The notes under the pieces were generated by a model. That model ran no database searches. It was not told where the DNA came from and worked only from the letters and a program-made list of their open reading frames with translations. DNA of 22,619 bases from CAYMFD01 sp964389475. Lineage in GTDB: Bacteria > Bacteroidota > Bacteroidia > Chitinophagales > Saprospiraceae. The position numbers and the translations under genes are program-made. This document shows, one piece after another, positions 16,166 through 22,530 of this stretch. How positions within the stretch are numbered: position 1 is the first letter of the stretch; the number at the start of each line of letters is the position of its first letter. The DNA is taken from NCBI GenBank assembly GCA_964389475.1, contig CAYMFD010000057.1, positions 1 through 22,619 of the forward strand, given 5' to 3'.

Positions 16166-17422
16166 CTAGAATGCCTTTTCAAAAGCGGGTCTTACTGATT
16201 CTATTTCGTTTCTCTTCAACTTCATCTGCCTTGCTCGGGTTTCCCATGAGTGGCAAATGCCTTTCGCTCTCTCGATCTCTTTTTCGGCCTCTACCTCTTT
16301 CCATCTAAAGTAAGAATGTACCTTCAAGCAAAGATCGAGACTGAGACTATTGTCATCTTCGTCAATGTTTAAACTCAAGCCATATCCATCAGGAATAGGA
16401 TTGATGTCATAGGCTGGACTTAATTTCCATCCTTTCTCTGGGTTCAAGAGAAATCCATGATTTCTTAAGTGATCATCTGTATTGGATACGGCAACTGAAA
16501 AAACAATCCTTTTCCATAACTCACGTATATCGGCTGTCGGGTCTGCTCCATATTGCTCGATTAGCTCTACAAGGTCTAGGTAAGATCCTCCATGAGCATG
16601 ATTATAACCATCTTTATAACCCAGTAAAGTCATCGCAGAAGCAAAGTGAAGTCGACTACTTCCTGATCGATCGAATCGCCTAGTTAAGAATGTATGTTGA
16701 TCTCTTGAATAAATTTGTGCATCACACTTTGCCATGCGGATACCGAAATCGACTGCCATTTGGCGACAAATGTATTCCCAAGCACCCGAATCCCTTTCAT
16801 CGTTTTTACTGGGAAATTTAGCAATCAGAAGATTTCCTTCTAGATCCACAACGTTTGCTTTTGGTCTTGCTCCTCCAAGAGAAGAGGCAGGTGCAAACAA
16901 GAGGTCTAGCCATTTCTTTGCTATGGGATCATCGATGAAGTTGTCGTCTTCATATCTGAGACTAGCTTGCTCTAGTTCTCTGATCTTATGGATAGGTGGC
17001 GTTGGCATCTCATGTCCTTCATCCAAAAACGGCCCGTCAGGATCTAGCTTAAATCTAAGGGCACCCATTCTAGTTTGATCATTCACACCAAGCAGAAAAT
17101 CAGATTCAAGAAATGGGTGCTGCCTTCGAGCTGCATTCCTTGCTTTGATCGTTTCTCTTCTTTTCATTAGTACACGTCCCCATCGATCAGGTGATGAGTC
17201 GAGAAAAAGACCAAAATTTGGCTTGTCATCATTTATGAATTGCGGGCCGGTAAATAGTTTTAGATCTGGGTCTAACTGCTGAGCCATGCCTGTATCAAGC
17301 CAAGGTTTACTGTAGGAAAAAGAAAAGACCTCCTTTCCTCTCAGAAGCTCCGCCTTTAGGATACCCATCAGATAAGGTCCCTTTAATTTCTGCCAGTCTG
17401 CGTACACAAAAACTTCCTTCAT
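16166..17422 (-). CDS. hipA: HipA-like serine/threonine kinase toxin
   Basis: 418 residues from the ATG at 17422, which follows the hipB stop after one base (TGAGATG); upstream in-frame codons to 17461 overlap hipB and look non-native. HipA kinases phosphorylate translation factors such as glutamyl-tRNA synthetase and induce dormancy. The N-subdomain has DSSPDRWGRVLMKRRE (75-90). The Ser-containing activation or P-loop is ASSLGGARPKA (179-189). The catalytic motif is NTDDHLRNHGF (314-324), with D316 in the place of E. coli HipA D309. The metal-binding Asp is in SPAYDINP (D339). All key residues are intact, so it should be active. It forms a two-gene operon with hipB. The actual target is unknown. 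Confidence 0.93.
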   Translation of the reverse strand: MKEVFVYADWQKLKGPYLMGILKAELLRGKEVFSFSYSKPWLDTGMAQQLDPDLKLFTGPQFINDDKPNFGLFLDSSPDRWGRVLMKRRETIKARNAARRQHPFLESDFLLGVNDQTRMGALRFKLDPDGPFLDEGHEMPTPPIHKIRELEQASLRYEDDNFIDDPIAKKWLDLLFAPASSLGGARPKANVVDLEGNLLIAKFPSKNDERDSGAWEYICRQMAVDFGIRMAKCDAQIYSRDQHTFLTRRFDRSGSSRLHFASAMTLLGYKDGYNHAHGGSYLDLVELIEQYGADPTADIRELWKRIVFSVAVSNTDDHLRNHGFLLNPEKGWKLSPAYDINPIPDGYGLSLNIDEDDNSLSLDLCLKVHSYFRWKEVEAEKEIERAKGICHSWETRARQMKLKRNEIESVRPAFEKAF

Positions 17423-17423
17423 C

Positions 17424-17732
17424 TCACCGCTTGATGCTTTTTTTGGTAGAGAGCTGGGCATCCTGTAGCTTTCTTCCTAAGGGGTCATTACTAGCAAGCT
17501 TTTTGAAATCATCGGTTAATCCCAAAATAGATAAAACCTGAAGGTATATACCAATGCTAATATGGTCACTGCCTTTCTCCACATGCCATAGGGTAGATCT
17601 ACTGATGTTTGCCCTTTCTGCTACTTGCTCGGCAGTTAAGCGCCGCCTTCTTCTTGCCAATTTGAGGTTTTCACCTAGGTCAGAAAGCATCTTCTGCTCC
17701 TTAGGCAGTAATACGGCTTTTCTAGACTTCAT
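17424..17732 (-). CDS. hipB: HipB-like HTH antitoxin/repressor
   Basis: 102 residues with an XRE/Cro helix-turn-helix at about 22-75 (LGENLKLARRRRRLTAEQVAERANISRSTLWHVEKGSDHISIGIYLQVLSILG). It should neutralise the HipA kinase and repress the operon. I place the start at the ATG at 17732 (MKSRKAVLLPKEQK). A longer frame opens with TTG at 17753, but that codon lies inside the promoter -7 box and would not be transcribed. The tail after residue 80 is short and basic (STKKSIKR), suited to contact with the kinase or DNA. hipA follows after one base. Confidence 0.9.
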   Translation of the reverse strand: MKSRKAVLLPKEQKMLSDLGENLKLARRRRRLTAEQVAERANISRSTLWHVEKGSDHISIGIYLQVLSILGLTDDFKKLASNDPLGRKLQDAQLSTKKSIKR

Positions 17733-17750
17733 AATGTTTGCATATAAAGA

Positions 17751-17781
17751 CAAATATAGCCTTTATGATTGTATATACAAA
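17751..17781 (-). promoter_or_regulatory. Complete hipBA promoter with palindromic operator
   Basis: Read on the minus strand, TTTG (17781-17778), a 19-nt spacer and TATATTTG (17758-17751) match TTTG-N19-TAnnTTTG exactly. Transcription should begin near 17745, about 12 nt before the hipB ATG. The perfect 12-bp palindrome TTGTATATACAA at 17769-17780 covers the end of the -33 box and the start of the spacer, where a bound HipB dimer would block polymerase. That is the expected layout for an autoregulated toxin-antitoxin operon; HipB binding itself is inferred. Confidence 0.75.
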
Positions 17782-17894
17782 CAAATAATGGCGGTCGCTT
17801 CATGTAGTCTGCTTACTTTGAAGCGTAAACCACAGGTGACGACTTGTGATACCTACACCAGACACTACGGTCAAAGTAGCACTAGCACTACCGC

Positions 17895-18899
17895 TCACGC
17901 CAGCTGCCCCACTGCCTGATCAAAGTCCGCAATAATATCCTCTGCGGCCTCGATACCTACACTTACTCTGATCAGCCCATCGGTGATGCCATTGTCTAGG
18001 CATAGCTGCTTGTCGACGTTGAGGTGAGAGCTCGTCGCAGGGTGGAGTACGAGGGTGTCTACATCGCCTAGTGTAGGTGCTTGGGTAGCTAGTTTTAGGT
18101 GGTCCATGACAGCTATGGCTGCAGCTTGCCCTCCATCCACTTCAAAGCTCAACATACCACCGTACTGGTGCATTTGCTTGCTAGCAACGGCATGGTAAGG
18201 GTGGTTCTTGAGGCCGTTGTAGTTAACATGGTTGACAGACGGTAGTTGGTCTAGATACTGAGCTAGAGCAAGGGCATTGCCACTGTGCTTGTCCATTCTT
18301 AACGTTAGCGTCCTGAGNNNNNNNNNNNNNNNNNNNNNNNNNNNNNNNNNNNNNNNNNNNNNNNNNNNNNNNNNNNNNNNNNNNNNNNNNNNNNNNNNNN
18401 NNNNNNNNNNNNNNNNNCTAGGCGTCTCCACATAGATGACCTTGGTGTCAGGGTGCTGGTCGAGCAAGTCTGCTATATGTGTGATGTCCGTAAGTGTCTC
18501 ATAAATTGTCTCGATACCTAGCTTGCCTAGTACCTTGCCGAAGAGCTCTGTGGTGCCACCGTATAGATTGCCTTGGGTGAGGATTTTATCACCAGACTCG
18601 CATAGCCCCATGATGAGGCTGCTGATAGCTGACATACCACTACTGGTCATGATACCCCAGGCGGTATCCTCTAGGTCGTAGGACTCAAGCTCAGCGATGC
18701 GTGCTGCCACGGCGTCGATCGTAGGATTGCCGTACCGGCCATAGACGTGACCAGACTGCCGCCCCGTGAAGACCTCGATGCTGTCCTGTACATTGTCAAA
18801 TACAAAGCTGCTAGTCGCATAGATGGGCAGCTGGTGTGGAGGGGTGGTCAGGTGGCTTTCTGTGCTAGCTACACAAAGGGAGGAGAAGGAACGTTTCAT
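17895..18899 (-). CDS. Cys/Met-metabolism PLP-dependent enzyme, cystathionine gamma-lyase-like (interrupted by gap)
   Basis: A trans-sulfuration family enzyme. 160 residues are visible before the N run and 140 after it. The N-part has PPHQLPIYATSSFVF, the PLP-phosphate motif VYGRYGNPT, SSGMSAISSLIMGL and LYGGTTELF. The C-part resumes at LRTLTLRMDKHSGNA and contains the substrate-carboxylate region (LGDVDTLVLHPATSSH). Comparison with methionine gamma-lyase shows that about 99 residues between VIYVETP and LRTLTLRM are missing, including the DNT segment and the Schiff-base Lys (SATKY). The Cys that marks methionine gamma-lyases (YGCT) is Gly here (YGGT), which favours a cystathionine lyase/synthase-type activity. 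It is divergent from the next gene over only 40 bp. Confidence 0.88.
   Translation of the reverse strand: MKRSFSSLCVASTESHLTTPPHQLPIYATSSFVFDNVQDSIEVFTGRQSGHVYGRYGNPTIDAVAARIAELESYDLEDTAWGIMTSSGMSAISSLIMGLCESGDKILTQGNLYGGTTELFGKVLGKLGIETIYETLTDITHIADLLDQHPDTKVIYVETPXXXXXXXXXXXXXXXXXXXXXXXXXXXXXXXXXXLRTLTLRMDKHSGNALALAQYLDQLPSVNHVNYNGLKNHPYHAVASKQMHQYGGMLSFEVDGGQAAAIAVMDHLKLATQAPTLGDVDTLVLHPATSSHLNVDKQLCLDNGITDGLIRVSVGIEAAEDIIADFDQAVGQLA
18318..18417. other. Assembly gap 3 (100 N) inside the PLP enzyme gene
   Basis: A 100-N placeholder within one gene. From the family alignment the true missing length should be close to 295 bp, and it must leave remainder 1 on division by 3 to keep the frame between the two visible halves; 100 N also does so, which is why the frame looks open. 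Confidence 0.95.
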
Positions 18900-18939
18900 C
18901 AGTGGTCAACATTATCTTTACATAATCAATCTACTTGCA

Positions 18940-19650
18940 ATGATACGAAGGCAGTATAGGTCTCACAGCACATTATCATGGGTCATCTTGATTTGTGCCG
19001 TGATGATGACTAGTATATCCAATGCTCAAGATAGTGACGGGCCTACTGCCTCACGCTTTGAGATCATCGAGCTATACCTCAATGTAGCTAGTAGCGAGGG
19101 CTTGCTGGGTAATAATGTGCCTCCAGGCCTGATCGGTGGTAGTTTTGGCTACTTGCGACAGCTACGGCCTGAGCAGCCACATTTTTTGGGCGGCCGTATT
19201 GACTACCTACACTTTGATGCCTTTAGCCTGACGAGGGGCGACCTGATCTATCGTACATCGAGTAATACCGCCAACCTAGCACTATCGTACCGCTGTTTTT
19301 TTCCGAAGAAGATAGGGCCCATCTCTCCCTTTTTTGATGCCGGCTTGGGGGCTCGTGTCTTGTATACATTTACGACTGTTACATTTGATGACGACAGCGG
19401 AGACAGTGACCTAGACTACGATATGGCGCGATGGGTGCCGGACCTTTCTCTGGCGGGGGGCTTACAGGTACATATCAAGGACGAGGTCTTCGCAACGGTG
19501 CGGGTAGGCTATCACTTCACACCTAGTACGACCTATCTCTCGCGTCAAGAGCTTGACGGCTTTGTGGATAGTAGCATCGAAGTATTCGAGGAGCGGAGCA
19601 CGCCGTTTACCGTTATCAATGCCAGTATCGGTATTAATTACTGGTGGTAG
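18940..19650 (+). CDS. Outer-membrane beta-barrel protein
   Basis: 236 residues from the ATG at 18940 (MIRRQYRSHSTLSWVILICAVMMTSISNAQ), a typical signal peptide cut before residue 30; the frame stays open back to 18823 but that part is antisense to the PLP enzyme gene. The mature part alternates barrel strands and turns (FEIIELYLNVASSE, IGGSFGYLRQL, FFDAGLGARVLYTFTTVTF, FATVRVGYHFTP) and ends SIGINYWW, an aromatic Bam signal. An acidic loop DDDSGDSDLDYD near residue 150 could bind calcium. Function unknown. Only 40 bp separate it from the divergent PLP gene, so the two promoters must overlap each other or the coding starts. Confidence 0.75.
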   Translation: MIRRQYRSHSTLSWVILICAVMMTSISNAQDSDGPTASRFEIIELYLNVASSEGLLGNNVPPGLIGGSFGYLRQLRPEQPHFLGGRIDYLHFDAFSLTRGDLIYRTSSNTANLALSYRCFFPKKIGPISPFFDAGLGARVLYTFTTVTFDDDSGDSDLDYDMARWVPDLSLAGGLQVHIKDEVFATVRVGYHFTPSTTYLSRQELDGFVDSSIEVFEERSTPFTVINASIGINYWW

Positions 19651-19683
19651 TCCACCTTATGCAGAGCCCTGTGATCTCCTGTC

Positions 19684-19691
19684 TATCTTTG
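19684..19691 (+). promoter_or_regulatory. -7 element abutting the rluD-like start (leaderless)
   Basis: TATCTTTG is a perfect TAnnTTTG and ends only 4 nt before the ATG at 19696. Transcription would begin at or within a base or two of the start codon, giving a leaderless mRNA. No TTTG is seen 19-21 nt upstream, so the -33 box is weak. Confidence 0.5.
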
Positions 19692-19695
19692 TGCC

Positions 19696-20748
19696 ATGAG
19701 TAAGAAGGCAGAGCTAGATTATAAAGCGATGGAGGAGGACCCTTTCGTCGAGGTGCAGACCATCATCATCGACCCCAAACAGGAGCCCATCCGGATAGAT
19801 CGATTCTTGATGGATAGAGTCCAGCAGATCAGTCGTAATCGATTGCAAAATGCGATTGCTGATGGCTCCGTCACCGTTAATGGCAAGGTCGTAAAGTCCA
19901 ACCATAAGGTCAAACCACACCAAAAGGTAAAGCTCTACATCCCCCGCCCCAATGCGGATAAGGACTGGGTAGCTCCTGAGCCGATGGACCTCGATATTCG
20001 CTACGAAGATGACGACCTCATGGTCATCTACAAGCCTGCTGGTCTAGTTGTACACCCAGGTATAGGTAACCACAGTGGCACCTTGGTCAATGGCCTGATG
20101 CACTACTTCCAGTCGCAAGAACTACCCGTCATGGATGGCAATGAGCCGGACAGACCTGGCCTCGTACACCGCATCGATAAGGATACGACGGGCCTCATGG
20201 TCATCGCCAAAAATGAGGCATCTATGACTGCCCTTGCCAAGCAATTCTTCGACCACTCGATCGAGCGGACCTACCAGGCTATCGTCTGGTCAGGATTTGA
20301 TGAGCCAGGTGGTACCATTGAGGGCCACATAGGCCGTCATCCACGCGAGCGGATGTTACAGGCGGTATTTCCTGATGGCGAGGAGGGTAAGCACGCCGTC
20401 ACCCACTATACCGTACTAGAGGACCTTTACTACGTATCGCTAGTAGAGTGTAGGCTAGAGACGGGTAGGACTCACCAGATACGTGTACATATGCGCCATA
20501 TCGGGCATACGCTATTTAACGATGAGCGGTATGGCGGTAATCGTGTATTGAAAGGGACCGTCTACAGCAAGTACAGGGTCTTCGTAGAGCGGACCTTTGA
20601 CATGATACCACGTACGGCACTACATGCCAAAACACTAGGCTTCGTCCATCCCACCACGGGCGAGAAGATGGTCTTTGATACCGACCTGCCAGAGGATATG
20701 CAGACGGTACTAGACCGCTGGAGAGCCTATGTGAGTACGAGGAAGTAG
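19696..20748 (+). CDS. RluD/RluA-family 23S rRNA pseudouridine synthase
   Basis: 350 residues. An N-terminal S4 RNA-binding domain (about 32-90, IRIDRFLMDRVQQISRNRLQNAIADGSVTVNGK) is followed by the catalytic domain. The catalytic motif is GLVHRIDKDTTGLMV with D161 as the nucleophile; YKPAGLVVHPG, ETGRTHQIRVHM and the C-terminal ALHAKTLGFVHP are all family signatures. It isomerises uridines in the 23S rRNA helix 69 stem-loop if it is the RluD orthologue, which the S4 domain and length favour. The 40-residue acidic N-terminal stretch (KKAELDYKAMEEDPFVE) is normal for this phylum. It is transcribed alone from a promoter touching its start codon. Confidence 0.94.
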   Translation: MSKKAELDYKAMEEDPFVEVQTIIIDPKQEPIRIDRFLMDRVQQISRNRLQNAIADGSVTVNGKVVKSNHKVKPHQKVKLYIPRPNADKDWVAPEPMDLDIRYEDDDLMVIYKPAGLVVHPGIGNHSGTLVNGLMHYFQSQELPVMDGNEPDRPGLVHRIDKDTTGLMVIAKNEASMTALAKQFFDHSIERTYQAIVWSGFDEPGGTIEGHIGRHPRERMLQAVFPDGEEGKHAVTHYTVLEDLYYVSLVECRLETGRTHQIRVHMRHIGHTLFNDERYGGNRVLKGTVYSKYRVFVERTFDMIPRTALHAKTLGFVHPTTGEKMVFDTDLPEDMQTVLDRWRAYVSTRK

Positions 20749-20760
20749 GTTTCTGGATGC

Positions 20761-20786
20761 TTGTGGTTAGTTGCTTGTTGTTGGAT
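20761..20786. repeat. Direct repeat A, copy 1 (26 bp, identical to 22319-22344)
   Basis: The block starts TTGTGGTTAGTTGCTTG and is identical over 26 bp to 22319-22344. Weaker similarity extends on both sides: GGAAGTAGG before it (20741-20749 and 22299-22307) and a GGTTGTC after it (20806-20812 and 22367-22373), about 75 bp in all. It begins at the stop codon of the pseudouridine synthase gene. The G/T-rich composition lowers its information content. Confidence 0.75.
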
Positions 20787-21053
20787 TGAGGTCTTTGGAG
20801 GGGAAGGTTGTCTCGTCCTGAAATATGCTTACACAAAAGCTAAAGTGCTGCCGACATTAGTACATATGTGTTTAGTAGATCGGTCATACACTTACAAGAG
20901 GGTTGTCGCTTGGACTTTCCTGCCCCTCACTCTTTCCAAGAGCCGCTGCACTGAGCTTGTCGATATGTCTTTGCGCTGTACGGAGTCCACCGAAGTATCC
21001 AGTGATACAGACACGTCTATCATGACTACAACCACTCATCTACATACAACCCT

Positions 21054-21061
21054 TATATTTG
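21054..21061 (+). promoter_or_regulatory. -7 element abutting the HEPN gene start (leaderless)
   Basis: TATATTTG is a perfect TAnnTTTG ending 4 nt before the ATG at 21066, the same geometry as at the pseudouridine synthase gene. A leaderless transcript is predicted. No matching -33 TTTG is visible. Confidence 0.5.
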
Positions 21062-21065
21062 GCTT

Positions 21066-21467
21066 ATGGCGTGGCGTGATAAACTATATAACCTCAAGAA
21101 GGCCTTTGCTTCTCTGGATAGGGCGGTTACGCTTGCCGGCGAGCGGGATTTATCTGAGCTCGAACGCCAAGGTCTCATACAAGGCTTTGAGTTTACACAT
21201 GAGTTATGCTGGAAGGTGATGAAGGCTTACACGACTTATCAAGGTATAGGGAGTCCTAAAGGCAGTAGAGATAGTGCAAAGCTATCTTACTCGGCAGGCT
21301 TGATAGCCGATGGGGATGTATGGATGGATATGATAGTAAGTCGTAATTTGAGTACCCATACCTATCAAGAGGCAGTAGCCAAAGAGCTTGCGGTTAAGAT
21401 TACGGACCTTTACCATCCTGCGATCGAGGCTTTTATCCATCATATGCAAGCGCTACGCGATGATTAG
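21066..21467 (+). CDS. HEPN-fold protein, HI0074/HepT-like (nucleotidyltransferase partner, putative toxin)
   Basis: 133 residues, helical, of the HI0074 nucleotidyltransferase-substrate-binding family, related to the HepT toxins. GFEFTHELCWKVMKAY (40-55) is the family core. RNLSTHTY at 93-100 matches RX4HXY exactly: Arg and His form the HEPN RNase site, and the Tyr is the residue that MntA enzymes modify with AMP in type VII toxin-antitoxin systems. The next gene, a minimal nucleotidyltransferase, overlaps by 8 bp (ATGATTAG). RNase activity is known for HepT but not proved for all HI0074 proteins, so the toxin role is likely rather than certain. Confidence 0.88.
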   Translation: MAWRDKLYNLKKAFASLDRAVTLAGERDLSELERQGLIQGFEFTHELCWKVMKAYTTYQGIGSPKGSRDSAKLSYSAGLIADGDVWMDMIVSRNLSTHTYQEAVAKELAVKITDLYHPAIEAFIHHMQALRDD

Positions 21468-21837
21468 CATTTGGGAAAAAGTAGTAAGCAAGGAGGTGGA
21501 TTTTGGTCTTAAAGCCTGGCACATGACTAGTATCGCAGAGGTGCTGGATGACTACCCTGAGGTAGAGGCTTATGGCATATTTGGCAGTCGTGCTAGAGGT
21601 GATCATCGACGCAATAGCGACATTGACCTAGTCTTGTTTGGGTCCGGTATCTCTTATTCTACCTTTGTACGTATCGATGATCGTTTAGAGCTATTGGCGA
21701 TGGCTTTCCAGTTTGATGTGGTCCGATTTGAACATCTAGGAGATAGTAGATTGCGAGATCGTATAGCTAGTGAGTGGCGATCTCTGACTGTGAAGAAGCA
21801 AGAGGCTAATAGGAGATGCAGATTAGACATCAAATAA
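21460..21837 (+). CDS. Minimal nucleotidyltransferase, HI0073/MntA-like (putative antitoxin)
   Basis: 125 residues from the ATG at 21460, overlapping the HEPN stop by 8 bp. The MNT signature YGIFGSRARGDHRRNSDIDLVLFG holds a perfect GSX10DXD (G42-S43 and D54, D56), the metal and NTP site, and a further acidic residue at FQFDVVRF may complete the triad. MntA enzymes silence their HEPN partner by adding AMP units to the Tyr of RX4HXY. The toxin-first order and overlap match known hepT-mntA operons. The frame is open back to 21388, but that part overlaps the HEPN gene and lacks family sequence. The last 20 residues are basic and not conserved. Confidence 0.88.
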   Translation: MISIWEKVVSKEVDFGLKAWHMTSIAEVLDDYPEVEAYGIFGSRARGDHRRNSDIDLVLFGSGISYSTFVRIDDRLELLAMAFQFDVVRFEHLGDSRLRDRIASEWRSLTVKKQEANRRCRLDIK

Positions 21838-21979
21838 TATCTTGATCATGTATTTATCAAACCAATGTCCCTCTTGGTGATGTTCCGATCGCGGGACCCT
21901 ACGGCAGGTTCTGGGACCACGGCGACTTCTTGTTCTGCTGAAAAGCGCTGCGCTGTGTTTATCGAAGTGCGAGCAATAC

Positions 21980-22003
21980 TGCCTACCTGGCGCTAGGCAG
22001 GCA
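21980..22003. repeat. Palindromic hairpin TGCCTACC...GGCAGGCA
   Basis: TGCCTACC (21980-21987) pairs with GGCAGGCA (21996-22003) with one mismatch, and the centre TGGCGCTA can pair further, making a compact GC-rich hairpin of 24 nt. It is followed by CAAAAAAG, so the T-run needed for an intrinsic terminator is on the wrong side for the HEPN/MNT operon. It resembles a REP-like palindromic element. Confidence 0.5.
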
Positions 22004-22105
22004 GGCAAAAAAGCAGTTCTGCAAAAGGGGAGGTGAGTAATTATGGTGGTAGTTCCTTGCAATTTGTTTGGATAGTGAAGCAAGGAGGTCTGCGTTCCGT
22101 TTGCA

Positions 22106-22182
22106 CCGTCGAGGGAAAACCCACGATGGCTCATGTTTTGGCTACTGTTTGCAGACATCGTGAAGTAGGGAGTCTGTGTTCC
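22106..22182 (+). repeat. 77-bp repeat C, copy 1
   Basis: It matches 22454-22530 without gaps at roughly three quarters of positions. In one frame (from 22108) it reads VEGKPTMAHVLATVCRHREVG and ends SLCS then a TAG. The start of the unit can fold (CGTCGAGGG against CCCACGATGG, imperfectly). It may be a relic of a coding or mobile element. Confidence 0.65.
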
Positions 22183-22318
22183 TAGACCCTCCCCCTAACC
22201 CCCTCGTAGAGTGGGAATTACCTAAGATATACAAGAGTACGCAGTGAAGATAGCTGCAGCCATCTAATGTCATAATACGTAGATAGGAGTCAGCACAAGG
22301 AAGTAGGGTATTGGTTGT

Positions 22319-22344
22319 TTGTGGTTAGTTGCTTGTTGTTGGAT
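22319..22344. repeat. Direct repeat A, copy 2 (26 bp, identical to 20761-20786)
   Basis: Identical 26-bp block to copy 1, in the same orientation, 1558 bp further on. The HEPN/MNT genes lie between the copies. Confidence 0.75.
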
Positions 22345-22453
22345 GTACGCAGTACTTCCAAGGGGGAGGTTGTCATTGATTACGAGTTAGTATCTAGATA
22401 TCAGATTTCTCATTTACCTTGGTTAACTTAGTGGCAGGTGGGAAAGTCTGGCG

Positions 22454-22530
22454 CCGTCGGGGTAAAACCCACGACGGCTAACGTTTTGGCGATTATCCGT
22501 AAGTATCGTGAAGTAGGGGACTTGTGTCCC
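22454..22530 (+). repeat. 77-bp repeat C, copy 2
   Basis: In the frame from 22456 it reads VGVKPTTANVLAIIRKYREVG and ends DLCPI then TAA, closely parallel to copy 1 including the position of the stop. The first 20 bases form a hairpin, CCGTCGGGGT with ACCCACGACGG, with one bulge. Confidence 0.65.

Larger units (their letters stand above)
20749..21065. other. Repeat-bearing intergenic region before the HEPN/MNT pair
   Basis: About 320 bp with no coding character. It holds copy 1 of a 26-bp direct repeat (20761-20786) and copy 1 of a degenerate 19-mer (20945-20963, GCTGCACTGAGCTTGTCGA), both of which recur on the far side of the HEPN/MNT genes. The -7 box at 21054-21061 closes the region. Confidence 0.55.

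Noticed and set aside
17424..17461. hipA start at 17461 with a 38-bp overlap into hipB
   Set aside because: The added 13 residues do not resemble HipA; the ATG at 17422 directly follows the hipB stop and begins the conserved N-subdomain.
21980..22010. Intrinsic terminator for the HEPN/MNT operon
   Set aside because: The hairpin is followed by A residues rather than T on the coding strand, and it lies about 140 bp past the stop.
21823..22158. 111-codon minus-strand frame at the end of the HEPN/MNT region
   Set aside because: It runs through palindromic and repeat sequence and antisense to repeat C; its translation is low-information and has no domain.
20761..22344. Integron attC sites at the repeats around the HEPN/MNT module
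   Set aside because: The repeat has GTTAG-like strings but no paired RYYYAAC/GTTRRRY arms or the expected inverted-repeat layout.
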